DNA from: Hexactinellida sp. DTS-2022
Lineage: Eukaryota > Porifera > Hexactinellida
Length of the DNA: 64,000 nucleotides
Assembly (NCBI GenBank): GCA_028753945.1
Contig: JAPNXP010000011.1
Span: forward strand, 310,001 to 374,000
Direction: 5' to 3'
The position numbers and the translations under genes were made by a program. How positions within the stretch are numbered: the first letter of the stretch is position 1; the number at the start of each line of letters is the position of its first letter. Below, piece after piece: positions 32,480 to 42,593 of this stretch. The notes beneath the pieces were generated by a model. That model did not search any database and had not been told where the DNA came from. It saw nothing but the letters and a program-made list of their open reading frames with translations.

Positions 32480-33571
32480 ATGAATTATTTAACTGCGCAA
32501 ATGGATATGAAAATATTCACTGATATTTTGGAAATTAATACTCTAATTCTATCGATAATTCCCCTACCATTCTGCTTAATAACACTCGTTGTGTTAGGTT
32601 ATTACATACGCAGAAGATACAGACTGTACCGGGAAATTAAACGGATTCCTTTCGATTTACTCGTGAAACAATCCTATCAAAACCATAAGAAAAATCTTAA
32701 ACTTAAAGCAATAATCTCGAATTTCATTATTATCATCTTGTTGCAGGAATTTTTCGATAATTTGTCATTTGTTTTTTATTTACTTCCTGATTGGGTTTCA
32801 TTCTTTGAAAAGGAAAATGTAAATAGATTAAATTTCCTACAAATCGTCCATAATTATGTTGAAAAGTATATTTTCATATTGCGACTCTCTCTTGTCCCTA
32901 TGTTATCGTTAATGATGGATTTCCTGTGGTTAGTCTATAGAAAATATGAATACAAGTATACTGTAATTAGGTGGATAGCTTACATTTTGGTGAGAGCAAT
33001 TGTTATTTGTGTTTTAAATAATGCTAAGTTTTGGGACGATGAGACTATAGGTAGCTACCAGTTCTTAATATCTTGTTTTACGAGTTATTTAGTTATTTTT
33101 TTCTACATTCTTGATTTCATTCAACTTGTACATTTTTCAAGAAAATTCTATTTACATCTCAAAAGCAGAGAAAAGGAAATCCGACTATTCTATTTCGACA
33201 AAGAAGCTTACCTAGAAAGTAAATTTATATGCATACACTTTAAGATTGCTACAATACTAGTTGTATTAGCATTGTTTTTCTTCACTCTTGGTTTTGCTAT
33301 GTGGTCATTTACAGGGTCTCTACATTATATCATAAGAGTTATCCAAATTACAAATCACTCCATAGATACAATGCCCACAATTTTAAATACTTTCATTACA
33401 ATCCCTTCAGTTATTATTTACAAAGTTTTGATCACCTTGAACTATTTGTATATATTCATTGTTATTGTGTATAAATCTGTAATCGACAGGCATAGGCTGA
33501 AACATATTAACAAGAGCATCAAACCGATTATTGAGGAATACCATAATGCTTTTTATGATACTCGTTACTAA
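32480..33571 (+). CDS. Seven-transmembrane protein, distant member of the same family
   Basis: 363 codons, single exon; starts at 32480, or possibly at the internal Met near 32504. Hydrophobic segments and basic inner loops follow the same plan as the other 7TM genes: TM1 followed by a basic stretch (GYYIRRRYRLYREIKR, compare FGRKLIKDYKSYKLIL), a pair of central segments, a basic long inner loop, and two late segments. Sequence identity is low, so homology is inferred from architecture and this juxtamembrane motif. There is an N-glycosylation sequon near the start (NYLT). It is not adjacent to an ART-like gene. I do not recognise the family in any described receptor class. Confidence 0.75.
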   Translation: MNYLTAQMDMKIFTDILEINTLILSIIPLPFCLITLVVLGYYIRRRYRLYREIKRIPFDLLVKQSYQNHKKNLKLKAIISNFIIIILLQEFFDNLSFVFYLLPDWVSFFEKENVNRLNFLQIVHNYVEKYIFILRLSLVPMLSLMMDFLWLVYRKYEYKYTVIRWIAYILVRAIVICVLNNAKFWDDETIGSYQFLISCFTSYLVIFFYILDFIQLVHFSRKFYLHLKSREKEIRLFYFDKEAYLESKFICIHFKIATILVVLALFFFTLGFAMWSFTGSLHYIIRVIQITNHSIDTMPTILNTFITIPSVIIYKVLITLNYLYIFIVIVYKSVIDRHRLKHINKSIKPIIEEYHNAFYDTRY

Positions 33572-33972
33572 TATGATTTAGTTTTGATATTTCATGTAAA
33601 TCATAATGATTGAATTTATGTCAATTGATTTAATGCATTTATTTTTCCCTGTTGTTTGTATTAATGAAGCTACTGTACGTACGTAGAAAAATTTAGTTAA
33701 AACAGGGTATAAATAGGATTTTTTGGAACTAAGAATCATTGGAAGGATCTTAGAATAAAAGCCATGATATCTAAATCCTTGAATGTAATTCTAATAGTAT
33801 ATAGTATGCTAGCTTTTAAATGGTTGAAATTATTCATTTTAATAGAATTTGACTGAATGGGGAAATATAGTAAATAGTATAATATCCATCACTATAATTG
33901 ACACACAAATTATATACAATGAACCAAATAGGCAGTTATCAATGTATTTTAAATTAATCATGTAGGATATTA
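33572..33972. other. Intergenic AT-rich spacer
   Basis: Between the convergent 3' ends of the 7TM gene and the minus-strand collagen gene. I see nothing beyond probable 3' UTRs. Confidence 0.5.
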
Positions 33973-35322
33973 TTAAACAGGGATATTCGAATCAATAGGT
34001 AGAGACTTGAAATAATAATATGGAATTCCTTTCTGTCCTTTATTACCTTGTATGCCTTTTGATCCTCTCACGCCTCTATATCCAGTTAAACCACGTGGTC
34101 CCAACTTACCATTATCACCTTTTAAGCCATGTCTACCATTAAATCCTGGGTAACCTTGGATTCCCTTCTCTCCACCTAATCCCTGTATTCCTCTAGGTCC
34201 TTGTATTCCTTCCTGACAACCAGTTAAACTACAAATCCCGTTCCTTCCTACAGGGATTGAAAATTCATTATTCACAGTAGAACTTTCTAGCTATAACGAC
34301 CCCTTAGAATAGGATCCCCACATGACTTTGCATATTATAATCAACCTTAATATAGCGGTAACCTGTACATAATTGCTATTTTGGCCGTTATTTACAGGTA
34401 ATACTATACTATTTTCATTTCAGAAAAATTTAAATCGTTATTTTGGATGAGCAATAATGCAAATCTATTATTTTATTGAGTTGCTATTTGAATAGTGAAT
34501 ATACTTTGAATGGGCCGTTCCTACATTATGTAACGTTTCCAAGGGGGAAGGGTTCAACCAATGTGTTCCTGGCCGCCCTTTTTGTATTTTTACAAAATGG
34601 TCAAAATTCGTGACATATGGATAATTTTCCTGGAATTTTTCGTTACGTAACGTTTGAACGACCCCAATATGCTAAAATCGTAAAGATTTCTACGACACAT
34701 TGGCCCCTTCTCAAATATGAAAAATCTATTGATATTGATTATTTTCCCACCCCTGCTTACCTGTTACTCCAATTGGTCCAATATTCCCTTTGATACCCTT
34801 AACACCTCGGTTCCCTTTGGGTCCAATTGGGCCAGGTTGTCCATCTCTTCCATCAACACCTGATATTCCTGGCACACCTAAAATTCCAGGTTTTCCAGAT
34901 ATTCCCATCCCACCGATCATTCCTGGAATACCGATATCTCCCGTATCCCCAATCCAACCTTTCTGTCCCTTTTGTCCTTTCCCCCCTGGGATTCCTTGTG
35001 AGCCAATATTTCCTAATTGACCTTTAGCACCATTGTTTCCATTGTCACCAGGAGACCCAAAATGACCTGTATTTCCTTTCTCACCTTTTTGTCCAATACA
35101 AATACAATCATCGATATACCTTTTTCCTCTGGTCAAGCTACTTACCTGATTCGTTAACTGTTCCATTTCATTTCTCATTTTTCCCATTTCAAAATCGAAC
35201 ACATCTTTGTGGATATACTTTTTATTACTTTGGAAAGTAGAATCATATTCGTTCGCAGAAAAACTTAATGATATAACTGTGGCAATTATAAAAACTATCA
35301 AGATCTTCCTTGGAATTTTCAT
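33973..35322 (-). CDS. Short secreted collagen with coiled coil (collagen A, two exons)
   Basis: An extracellular collagen-like protein of 278 residues. Exons are 35322-34761 and 34247-33973; donor CAG/GTAAGC and acceptor CTGTAG join in phase 1 to keep the Gly-X-Y register around GVTGRNG. Order: signal peptide (KILIVFIIATVISLSFSAN), a ~50-residue acidic/basic helical region likely to trimerise (FEMGKMRNEMEQLTNQVS), a basic processing site GKRYIDD of furin type, a CxC (CICIG), then ~190 residues of Gly-X-Y triplets with short breaks, including a cysteine pair (GICSLTGC), and a short non-collagenous tail. A TATAAATA box lies at 35364-35371. It is head to head with collagen B 1.35 kb away. The family is short-chain collagen, but I cannot assign a named type. 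Confidence 0.85.
34512..34665. mobile_element. MITE with GGGCCGTTC / GAACGACCC ends in the collagen A intron
   Basis: About 154 bases with loosely inverted ends (GGGCCGTTCCTACATTATGT and CGTTACGTAACGTTTGAACG). Half copies are seen near 31950-32032 and faintly near 6890-6955. The superfamily is not clear; the GGG...CCC ends could fit PIF/Harbinger, but no target duplication is convincing. Confidence 0.55.
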
Positions 35323-36667
35323 TTTAATCAGAATTCATTCGCAATATTATACCAATTCTCATCTATTTATAATTTTAGACATTTTATATTCTGCAAAGCA
35401 ATCATTCTTATTAACAGACTCATGCCTACTAAAAGAATAAATAAGATGATTTCTAGTAATATAATTTAGTTTGTTTTATTAATTATTACACAGTATTACT
35501 TCAGCATTCATAATTATAAACTCGGTTGTAATTAGTGGTTGCGAAATTTGTTCAATATAGAATGATTAAAGCAATTTGAACATTCTTTTAGTTTTATAAA
35601 AGTCATAATTATTTAAGTGTTTCCTAGGCTATGCTACTGCATATCCTTGTTTTTCTATGTTAATTATATAAATTTCCATTCATTCCATAACCACTATAGC
35701 ACTATAAACTATTTCAATAAAAGATGCTTGGATACAACAAATTTCAACAGATCTTTTATTTGTATTTTCTTCACTGATCAAATTTAGTGGAATTAAACTT
35801 AAAGCACCATATACCATTCATTTAGGGTAATGGGGACAAATTTTCTAAGACCAACGTATTCCAATTAATTGGAGTCGATTGCATATGGTTGCAGCTAATC
35901 GAAAATTAACATTAACAGATTTTCTCTATCTTTACGTATAACAGCATAGTATATCTTTGTTCCTGATTTAAATTTACTATTAATTAAATTAGTGTAAATA
36001 ATCAAAGTCATGTTGTGTGGGCTAAGTAGTGTTGTGTCGCCTACTGTATTAATCACGTTGAAAAAGAAATTACCAAATACATTGGTTGTGTTGCATAATA
36101 TTACTGCAGCTTACATAGTGCAATTAGACAGGATTAATCAATTGGATCATCTAGTGTAACGCCACAACAATTGAAACTGAATGTAATAGTCATTGTTCAG
36201 ATTTGCTAATAGAGAATTAGGGCAGTTGCAAATTTGGATTTATTTTGTTTACCAACGACTTTAGTTAGCATGAATAATTATTGAAGATCTTAGGATCCCA
36301 TTAATTCTAACAAAAATTATATAAATCAACAACTCAATTTTGAAACGAAGGAAGTAGGAAATGCCCAACTAATTTATCAATATATTTTGAGTAAAGCAAA
36401 GGATTATACTATTACGTATAGTATAATGCGTTTCATTAATGTCTGAGACCAACATTTGTGTCTACAATACTACCTACTCAATGTTTGAAAAAACTGTACA
36501 AATGCTGAAATGGAGTTACGTAACAAATGGATTAGTAGTTACACAGTAAGTAAATGAATATGTTGACGTATTATAACTTTTAGTTATGCAAGTACTATCA
36601 ATATGATGCAATACGAAATAGAGTATTTAAGTGTCTACAATGTTAAATGTGTATTTTATCCCAGAAA
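35323..36667. promoter_or_regulatory. Divergent promoter region between collagens A and B
   Basis: 1.35 kb with no open frame and two outward core promoters: TATAAATA on the minus strand at 35364-35371 and TATTTAA on the plus strand at 36624-36630. The whole interval is repeated at about 39829-41105, with the same TATTTAA at 41063-41069. Regulatory role inferred. Confidence 0.5.
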
Positions 36668-38131
36668 ATGAAGTTGTTAATATTCACATTAACTCTAGCA
36701 ACATGTGTATTTGCAAATGAATATACTTCAAATGTAGTTAGAAATGAAGAAAATACGCAGAATAATGAATTTAAAAAGGAGATGGAATATATGAGAAAAG
36801 AAATCGAACAGTTAAAAGCTCAAATGAACGGATTTACGCGAGAAAAGAGACAAGTGAAGGAATGCCACTGTCGAGATGGAGCAACAGGTTTAACTGGAGC
36901 AACAGGTTTAACTGGAGCAACTGGGAGGGATGGTCCCTCCGGACAACCAGGCATTGATGGGTTTACAGGTTCTAGGGGAAGCAAAGGGGATCTAGGATTG
37001 GAAGGGCGAACTGGAATAACTGGACCACAAGGGCTTCTTGGTGAGAAAGGTCTAATAGGACGACCTGGGTTGGATGGTTTTCCCGGAATACCAGGCATTG
37101 ATGGGCTTACGGGTTCTAAGGGGAGTAAAGGGGATCTAGGATTGGAAGGGCGAACTGGAATAACTGGACCACAAGGGCTTCTTGGTGAGAAAGGTCTAAT
37201 AGGACAACCTGGGTTGGATGGTTTTCCCGGAATACCAGGCATTGATGGGCTTACGGGTTCTAAGGGGAGTAAAGGGGATCTAGGATTGGAAGGGCGGATT
37301 GGAATAACTGGGCCACAAGGGCTTCTTGGTGAGAAAGGTCTAACAGGACAACCTGGGTTGGATGGTTTTCCCGGAATACCAGGCATTGATGGGCTTACGG
37401 GTTATAAGGGGAGTAAAGGGGATCTAGGATTGGAAGGGCGGATTGGAATAACTGGACCACAAGGGCTTCTTGGTGAGAAAGGAACAAAGGGATTAGATGG
37501 CACGAACGGAGAAAATGGTATAAAGGGAGAGAAAGGTGTGAAAGGGGAATTAGGGGTGCTAGGTGGAAGAGGAGACAGCGGAGATACAGGAGAAATAGGA
37601 ACTCCAGGGCGTATCGGAATTCCTGGGATCCCAGGTCATAATGGTTTCCCTGGTCATAATGGAGCCCCTGGACGAGATGGATTACCTGGTGAATCTGGTG
37701 AAACTGGACCAATTGGATTAACTGGCGCTCGTGGACCAATTGGATTACCTGGTAAAGTTGGACCTCCTGGATTACGTGGTGAAGTTGGACCAATTGGGTT
37801 ACCTGGTAATCGTGGACCAATTGGATTAACTGGTGCTCGTGGACCAATTGGATTAACTGGTGAATCTGGTGCTCTTGGACCAATTGGATTAACTGGTGAA
37901 GTTGGACCAATTGGATTAACTGGTAAAACTGGACCAATTGGATTAACTGGTCATATTGGACCTCCTGGATTACCTGGTATTCGTGGACCTTCTGGATTAC
38001 CTGGTAATCGTGGACCAATTGGATTACCTGGTGTGGAAGGTATGAAGGGACAGAAAGGTCATAATTATTATTATTCTGATAGATGTAGAAGGAGTGCACC
38101 TGGAAACCCAGGTCCCAGTACAGCGTGTTAG
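36668..38131 (+). CDS. Secreted collagen with 48-residue tandem repeats (collagen B)
   Basis: A 487-residue extracellular collagen. The start at 36668 (MKLLIFTLTLATCVFANEY) gives a clean signal peptide; the in-frame ATG at 36647 lies only ~17 bases after the TATTTAA box, so it is probably untranscribed. Then comes a coiled-coil stretch (KKEMEYMRKEIEQLKAQMNG), a furin-type site REKRQVKE, CHC, and about 400 residues of nearly unbroken Gly-X-Y, ending CRRSAPGNPGPSTAC. Four copies of a 48-residue block containing KGDLGLEG and GPQGLLGEKG occupy about 36940-37490, with a 144-base period at the DNA level. The later part is rich in GPIGLTG. Cysteines before and after the helix could link trimers. It is divergent from collagen A; its tandem copy at 41106 carries a nonsense codon. 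Confidence 0.88.
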   Translation: MKLLIFTLTLATCVFANEYTSNVVRNEENTQNNEFKKEMEYMRKEIEQLKAQMNGFTREKRQVKECHCRDGATGLTGATGLTGATGRDGPSGQPGIDGFTGSRGSKGDLGLEGRTGITGPQGLLGEKGLIGRPGLDGFPGIPGIDGLTGSKGSKGDLGLEGRTGITGPQGLLGEKGLIGQPGLDGFPGIPGIDGLTGSKGSKGDLGLEGRIGITGPQGLLGEKGLTGQPGLDGFPGIPGIDGLTGYKGSKGDLGLEGRIGITGPQGLLGEKGTKGLDGTNGENGIKGEKGVKGELGVLGGRGDSGDTGEIGTPGRIGIPGIPGHNGFPGHNGAPGRDGLPGESGETGPIGLTGARGPIGLPGKVGPPGLRGEVGPIGLPGNRGPIGLTGARGPIGLTGESGALGPIGLTGEVGPIGLTGKTGPIGLTGHIGPPGLPGIRGPSGLPGNRGPIGLPGVEGMKGQKGHNYYYSDRCRRSAPGNPGPSTAC

Positions 38132-38465
38132 TGATTGTTCTTTCTTATTGATTATACTAGTGTGTGAATGTTATAACAGTTTTGTACTTTCCAGTTTTCA
38201 AAGTAAGATTATGTATCCCCCATTAATAATCATCATGTTTATAACGATTTTTCAAAATATCATCATTGATCCAAATTGGCTTCGAAATTGAAACTATTTG
38301 ATCAATTTGAAATTCATAAAAGTATGAATAAACTAACAAAATAAAATTGAGGAAAATAACCAGTTTATATAATCACTAACGAACTAATCTAATGAAAACC
38401 ATGCCAACTTTCTACTACCTACTTTGAGGGAAATAATGCCATCATCATTTATTATTTATCTCTAA
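38132..38465. other. 3' flank of collagen B
   Basis: AT-rich 3' UTR and spacer, matching 42267-42593 after the second copy. No gene. Confidence 0.6.
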
Positions 38466-38667
38466 ATGTTAATCAAATGGGTCATCATCATCGGATGTTT
38501 TAGGTCTTTTTGCAGCAATATCTTCAGGTACAGTTCGAAAAGGTGGTTGAGTATTGATATCAAAATAGAGCCTGACTGATATGCAACCATCAGCTGTTAA
38601 ATATCTTATACAGGTGTCATTACGATATAATTCTTCGCTACTTTCACCGATCTTAAGCTGATAATTC
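38466..38667 (-). pseudogene. 3' fragment of the TRAF-like gene left by tandem duplication
   Basis: Encodes only the last ~65 residues of the TRAF-like protein (MNYQLKIGESSEELYRND to DDDDPFD), near-identical to 42597-42797. Homology stops abruptly at 38667, where sequence from the 5' part of collagen A begins. There is no promoter or N-terminal part, so it is a duplication remnant. Confidence 0.85.
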
Positions 38668-38742
38668 ATTATTACTTTGGAAAGTAGAATCATATTCGTT
38701 CGCAGAAAAACTTAATGATATAACTGTGGCAATTTTAAAAAA

Positions 38743-38856
38743 CCAAAATTGCAGCCTGTGCCGACGCATGTTCCTTTGGTGGCACTATATTTTTGTTGGT
38801 TGTTTATTGATAGTGCCTCCAAAGGAACATGCTGTCGGCACAGGCTGCAATTTTGG
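38743..38856. repeat. Long hairpin (GCAGCCTGTGCCGAC family), copy 1
   Basis: Arms of about 50 bases pair almost perfectly: TGCCGACGCATGTTCCTTTG against CAAAGGAACATGCTGTCGGC. Related hairpins are at 55529-55640, 56589-56703 and, decayed, at 31857-31937. Confidence 0.85.
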
Positions 38857-39142
38857 TGTTTTTTTCGCCCAGTCATCAACGCCTCAAGGTGTCAAGAACC
38901 ATTTGTTAATTGGTCCGAGTCACAAGGAACGGTAGATAAATTTGAAGTTAGTTTCTATCATAAACCATCTAGAGTTTAATGCCATTCATTCATTATGTGT
39001 TGATAATATATTATATTATTAGTTATTTATTTTAGCAATGTTATCCACGGTGAGTTGAGTAAAGTCAACAAATTCCATATATTATATTATTTTATTTAAT
39101 CCATTGTATAGTAATACTACAATTAAATAGAAGCCAGCTGGA

Positions 39143-39250
39143 ATTTATAAGTTAAATCAATATATTTATCGCAAGTTGAAACAATAGAGTAAGATTTAAC
39201 AAGTTAAATCAATATAATTATTACAAGTTGAAACAATAGATTCAGATTTA
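39143..39250. repeat. Short tandem repeat, AAGTTGAAACAATAGA type
   Basis: Two units of AAGTTAAATCAATATA followed by CAAGTTGAAACAATAGA. The inverse arrays are at about 54460-54545 (TGATAATTCTATTGATTCAACT, several units) and 55140-55235. Confidence 0.6.
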
Positions 39251-39828
39251 ACACTTTTAATGAAATTGAAGTGTGAGTAAACAAAGAAATTTCAACCCCC
39301 ATTTATGGCATGAATTAAACCCTTTTTAAAAATTTGTCCTCTCCCAATTGACGGAAAATTTTATGGTGAATCCAATGTTGAAAAAAAAATTGGGGCTTTA
39401 GTATAACATTTTTTGAGTTATGGAAGAGAAAAAATTAGAAGGTGTTAAAAATTTGTCCAAAATTTGTTAATCAGAAATCGTAACCCCAGGTGCAAATTAG
39501 ACGGCAACACCGCACCTACATGTCAAGTTTCAGCTCATCAACTATTATTAAGCTCTGGCCAGGGCACCGTCTAAGGAGAAATAATAATAATAAAAAAAAA
39601 ATATTAAAGGCAGTAAGATTAGAACTGGGCCACTATACTATAGTATAGTCGGCACAGTAAAAATAAAATAATAAAGGCAGTGATTTCAATAGTGGGCCAA
39701 TATACTAAAGTATAGTCGGCACAGTAATAATATCGATAATAATAAAGGCAGTGATTTCAATACTGGGCCACTATACTATAGTATAGTCGGCACAGTAAAA
39801 ACTATCAAGATCTTCCCTGGAATTTTCA

Positions 39829-41105
39829 TTTTAATCAGAATTCATTCGCAATATTATATCAATTCTCATCTATTTATAATTTTTGACATTTTATATTCTG
39901 CAAAGCAATCATTCTTATTAACAGACTCATGCCTACTAAAAGAATAAATAAGATGATTTCTAGTAAATATAATTATTAGTTTGTTTTATTAATTATTACA
40001 CAATATTATTTCAGCATTCATAATTATAATTAGTTAAACTCGGTTGTTGTTGATTAGTGGTTTCGAAACTAATTCAATATGGATGACTGAAGCAATTTGA
40101 TTATTATTTTAGTTCTGTAAGAGTCATAATTAATTTAAGTGTACTCTAGGTACTGCATATCCTTGTGGGAAAATTTTCATTTAATTTATTTTCATTAATT
40201 TCTAATTGCAGGTTTAGTATTTGTGAGTCTTTGTTGGTGCCAGATTATTTATTTTAATATATTAATTTATATCGTAGGAAAGTATTAACTGAATGTACAT
40301 TAAGTGGAATAAATATTAAAGCATCATATACCATACACTTCGGGTAATGGGAAAAAAATTTCTAAGACCAACGTATTCAATTGAGAGGAGTCGATTGTAT
40401 ATGGTTGCAGCTAATAGAAAATTAACATTAACAGATTTTCTCTATCTTTACGTATAACAGCATAGTATATCTTTGTTCCTAAATAAAATTTACTATAAAT
40501 TAAATTAGTGTAAATAATCAAAGTCATGTTGTGTGGGCTAAGTAGTATTGTGTCGCCTACTGTATTAATCACGTTGAAAAACAAATTACCAAATACATTG
40601 GTTGTATTGCATAATATACTTCAGCTTACATAAGTGCAATTGAATCAATTAATCAATTGGATCATCTAATGTAATGCACAGGAATTGAAACTGTAAATTA
40701 GTCATTGATTCAGATTTGCTAATAGAGAATTAAGTCGATTGCAAATTAGGATTTATTTTGTTTATCAACGACTTTAGTTAGTATGAATAATTATTGAAGA
40801 TCTTCGGATACCATTAATTCTAACAAAAATTATATAAATCAACAACTCAATTTTGAAACGAAGGAATATGAAGTGTCCAACTAATTCATCAATAAATTTT
40901 GACTAAAGCAAAGGAATAATCGTATATTATAATGTTTTAATTAATGTCTGAGACACAACATTTGTTTATACATACTACGTACTCAATGTTTATGTTGAGG
41001 TATTACAACTTTTAGTTATGAAAGTATATCCAATATCAATATGATGCAATACGAAATAGAGTATTTAAGTGTCTACAATGCTAAATGTGTACTTTATCCC
41101 AGAAA
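39829..41105. other. Duplicate of the collagen A/B divergent promoter region
   Basis: Matches 35323-36667 throughout with small indels. It keeps a TATTTAA box (41063-41069) for the second collagen B copy. The minus-strand promoter now faces only the broken collagen A remnant. Confidence 0.65.
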
Positions 41106-42266
41106 ATGAAGTTGTTAATATTCACATTAACTCTAGCAACATGTGTATTTGCAAATGAATATACTTCAAATGTAGTTAGAAATGAAGAACATACGCAGAA
41201 TAATCAATTGAAAAAGGAAATAGAGAACATCAGAGTAGAATTTGAACAGTTAAAAGCTCAAATGAACGGATTTATGCGAGAAAAGAGACAAGTGAAATAA
41301 TGCAACTGTCGAGATGGAGAAAAGGGAGAAAATGGTCATGATGGCATAGTAGGTTTGCCAGGATATAACGGTACAGATGGGAGGGATGGTATTTCCGGAC
41401 AACCAGGTTTTGATGGGCTTATGGGTTCTAAGGGAAGCAAAGGGGATCTAGGATTGCAAGGGCTGAATGGAAGAAATGGTGATGGTGGATTACAAGGGTT
41501 ACCTGGGGTGAAAGGAACAAAGGGAATAGATGGCACGAAAGGAAAAAATGGTATAAATGGAGACAATGGTCATGATGGCATTGTAGGTTTGCCAGGATAT
41601 AACGGTACAGAGGGTGAAAAGGGGGATATTGGAAAAGTAGGACTGAGAGGTTTGAAAGGCGATAAGGGAGAATTAGGTGAAATTGGTATTACGGGGCCTT
41701 ATGGAGAAAAAGGTCTAACAGGACAACCTGGAAGGGATGGTTTTTCCGGACAACCAGGTTTTGATGGAATTACGGGTTCTAAGGGGATCAAAGGGGATCT
41801 AGGATTGGAAGGGCGGATTGGAATAACTGGTCCAACTGGGCCACAAGGGCTTCTTGGTGAGAAAGGAACAAAGGGATTAGATGGCACGAACGGAGAAAAT
41901 GGTGTGAAAGGGGAATTAGGGATCCGAGGTGGAAAAGGAGACAGCGGAGATACAGGGGAAATAGGAACTCCAGGGCGTATCGGAATTCCCGGGATCTCTG
42001 GTCATAATGGTTTCCCTGGTCATAATGGAGAGCCTGGACGAGATGGATTATTTGGTGAATCTGGTGAAACTGGACCTTCAGGATTACCTGGAGCTCGTGG
42101 GCCAATTGGATTAACTGGTGAAGTTGGACCTTCTGGATTAACTGGTGAACTTGGACCTCCTGGTCCACGAGGATGGGAAGGTATGAAGGGACAGAAAGGT
42201 CAGAGTTATTATTCTTCTAATAGATGTAGAAGGGGTAGAACTGGACCCCCAGGTACACCGTGTTAG
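41106..42266 (+). pseudogene. Second collagen B copy with an in-frame nonsense codon
   Basis: Same signal peptide and coiled coil as collagen B (MKLLIFTLTLATCVFANEY, then LKKEIENIRVEFEQLK, REKRQVK). At 41298-41300 a TAA replaces the Glu codon of the intact copy (KECHC). After that stop the same frame continues open from CNCRDG through ~320 residues of Gly-X-Y to CRRGRTGPPGTPC, a domain longer than needed by chance. The Gly-X-Y part differs from copy 1, with KGTKGIDGTKGKNG blocks in place of the 48-residue repeats. A single ochre codon in an otherwise clean frame suggests very recent inactivation, an allele, stop readthrough or a sequencing error. Confidence 0.75.
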
Positions 42267-42593
42267 TGATTGTTCTTTTTTATTGATTATACTAGTGTGT
42301 GAATGTTATAACAGTTTTGTACTTTCCAGTTTTCAAAGTAAGATTATGTATCCCCTATTAATAATCACTCATGTATGTATATAACGATCTTTCAAAATAT
42401 CATTATTGATCCAAATTGGCTTCGAAATTCATAAAAGTATGAATAAACAATAATTATGAATAAACTAACAAAATAAAATTGAGGAAAATAACCAGTTTAT
42501 ATTATTACTAACTAACTAATCTAATGAAAGTCATGCCAACTTTCTACTACCTACTTTGAGGGAAATAATGTCTTCACCATTTATTATTTATCT
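42267..42593. other. Spacer between convergent collagen B copy and TRAF-like gene
   Basis: AT-rich, matching 38132-38465 with a short local duplication (ATGAATAAAC repeated near 42440-42470). No gene. Confidence 0.6.

Larger units (their letters stand above)
38734..39791. mobile_element. Foldback-type element inserted in the collagen A remnant
   Basis: Starts with a ~114-base hairpin (38743-38856, CCAAAATTGCAGCCTGTGCC to its reverse complement) and ends with three ~60-base tandem units. Each unit carries a palindrome related to ACTATACTATAGTATAGT followed by CGGCACAGTA. CTGTGCCGAC is common to both outer ends. A direct TAAAAA at both borders may be the target duplication. A related copy lies inverted at about 54736-55640. 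No open frame of note; I do not recognise the superfamily. Confidence 0.7.
38668..39828 (-). pseudogene. 5' fragment of collagen A, split by a foldback element
   Basis: Bases 38668-38733 and 39792-39828 together match 35224-35322, the signal-peptide part of collagen A, in the same orientation. A ~1.06 kb insertion separates the two halves. The remainder of the gene is absent because the duplication breakpoint lies at 38667/38668. The promoter with TATAAATA-like sequence persists beyond 39828. Confidence 0.82.

Noticed and set aside
36647..36667. Upstream in-frame ATG of collagen B
   Set aside because: Lies too close to the TATTTAA box to be well inside the transcript, and the signal peptide begins properly at 36668.
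36820..38099. Long minus-strand open frames rich in Pro and in Gln/His across collagen B
   Set aside because: Antisense reading of Gly-X-Y codons always yields Pro/Gln/His-rich frames. The sense strand has signal peptide, coiled coil and collagen register.
39600..39800. Regularly spaced repeats that might look like a CRISPR array
   Set aside because: Only three units, with units themselves similar rather than separated by unique spacers, in a eukaryotic transposon.
41336..42168. Minus-strand frames across the second collagen B copy
   Set aside because: Same antisense artefact of Gly-X-Y coding.
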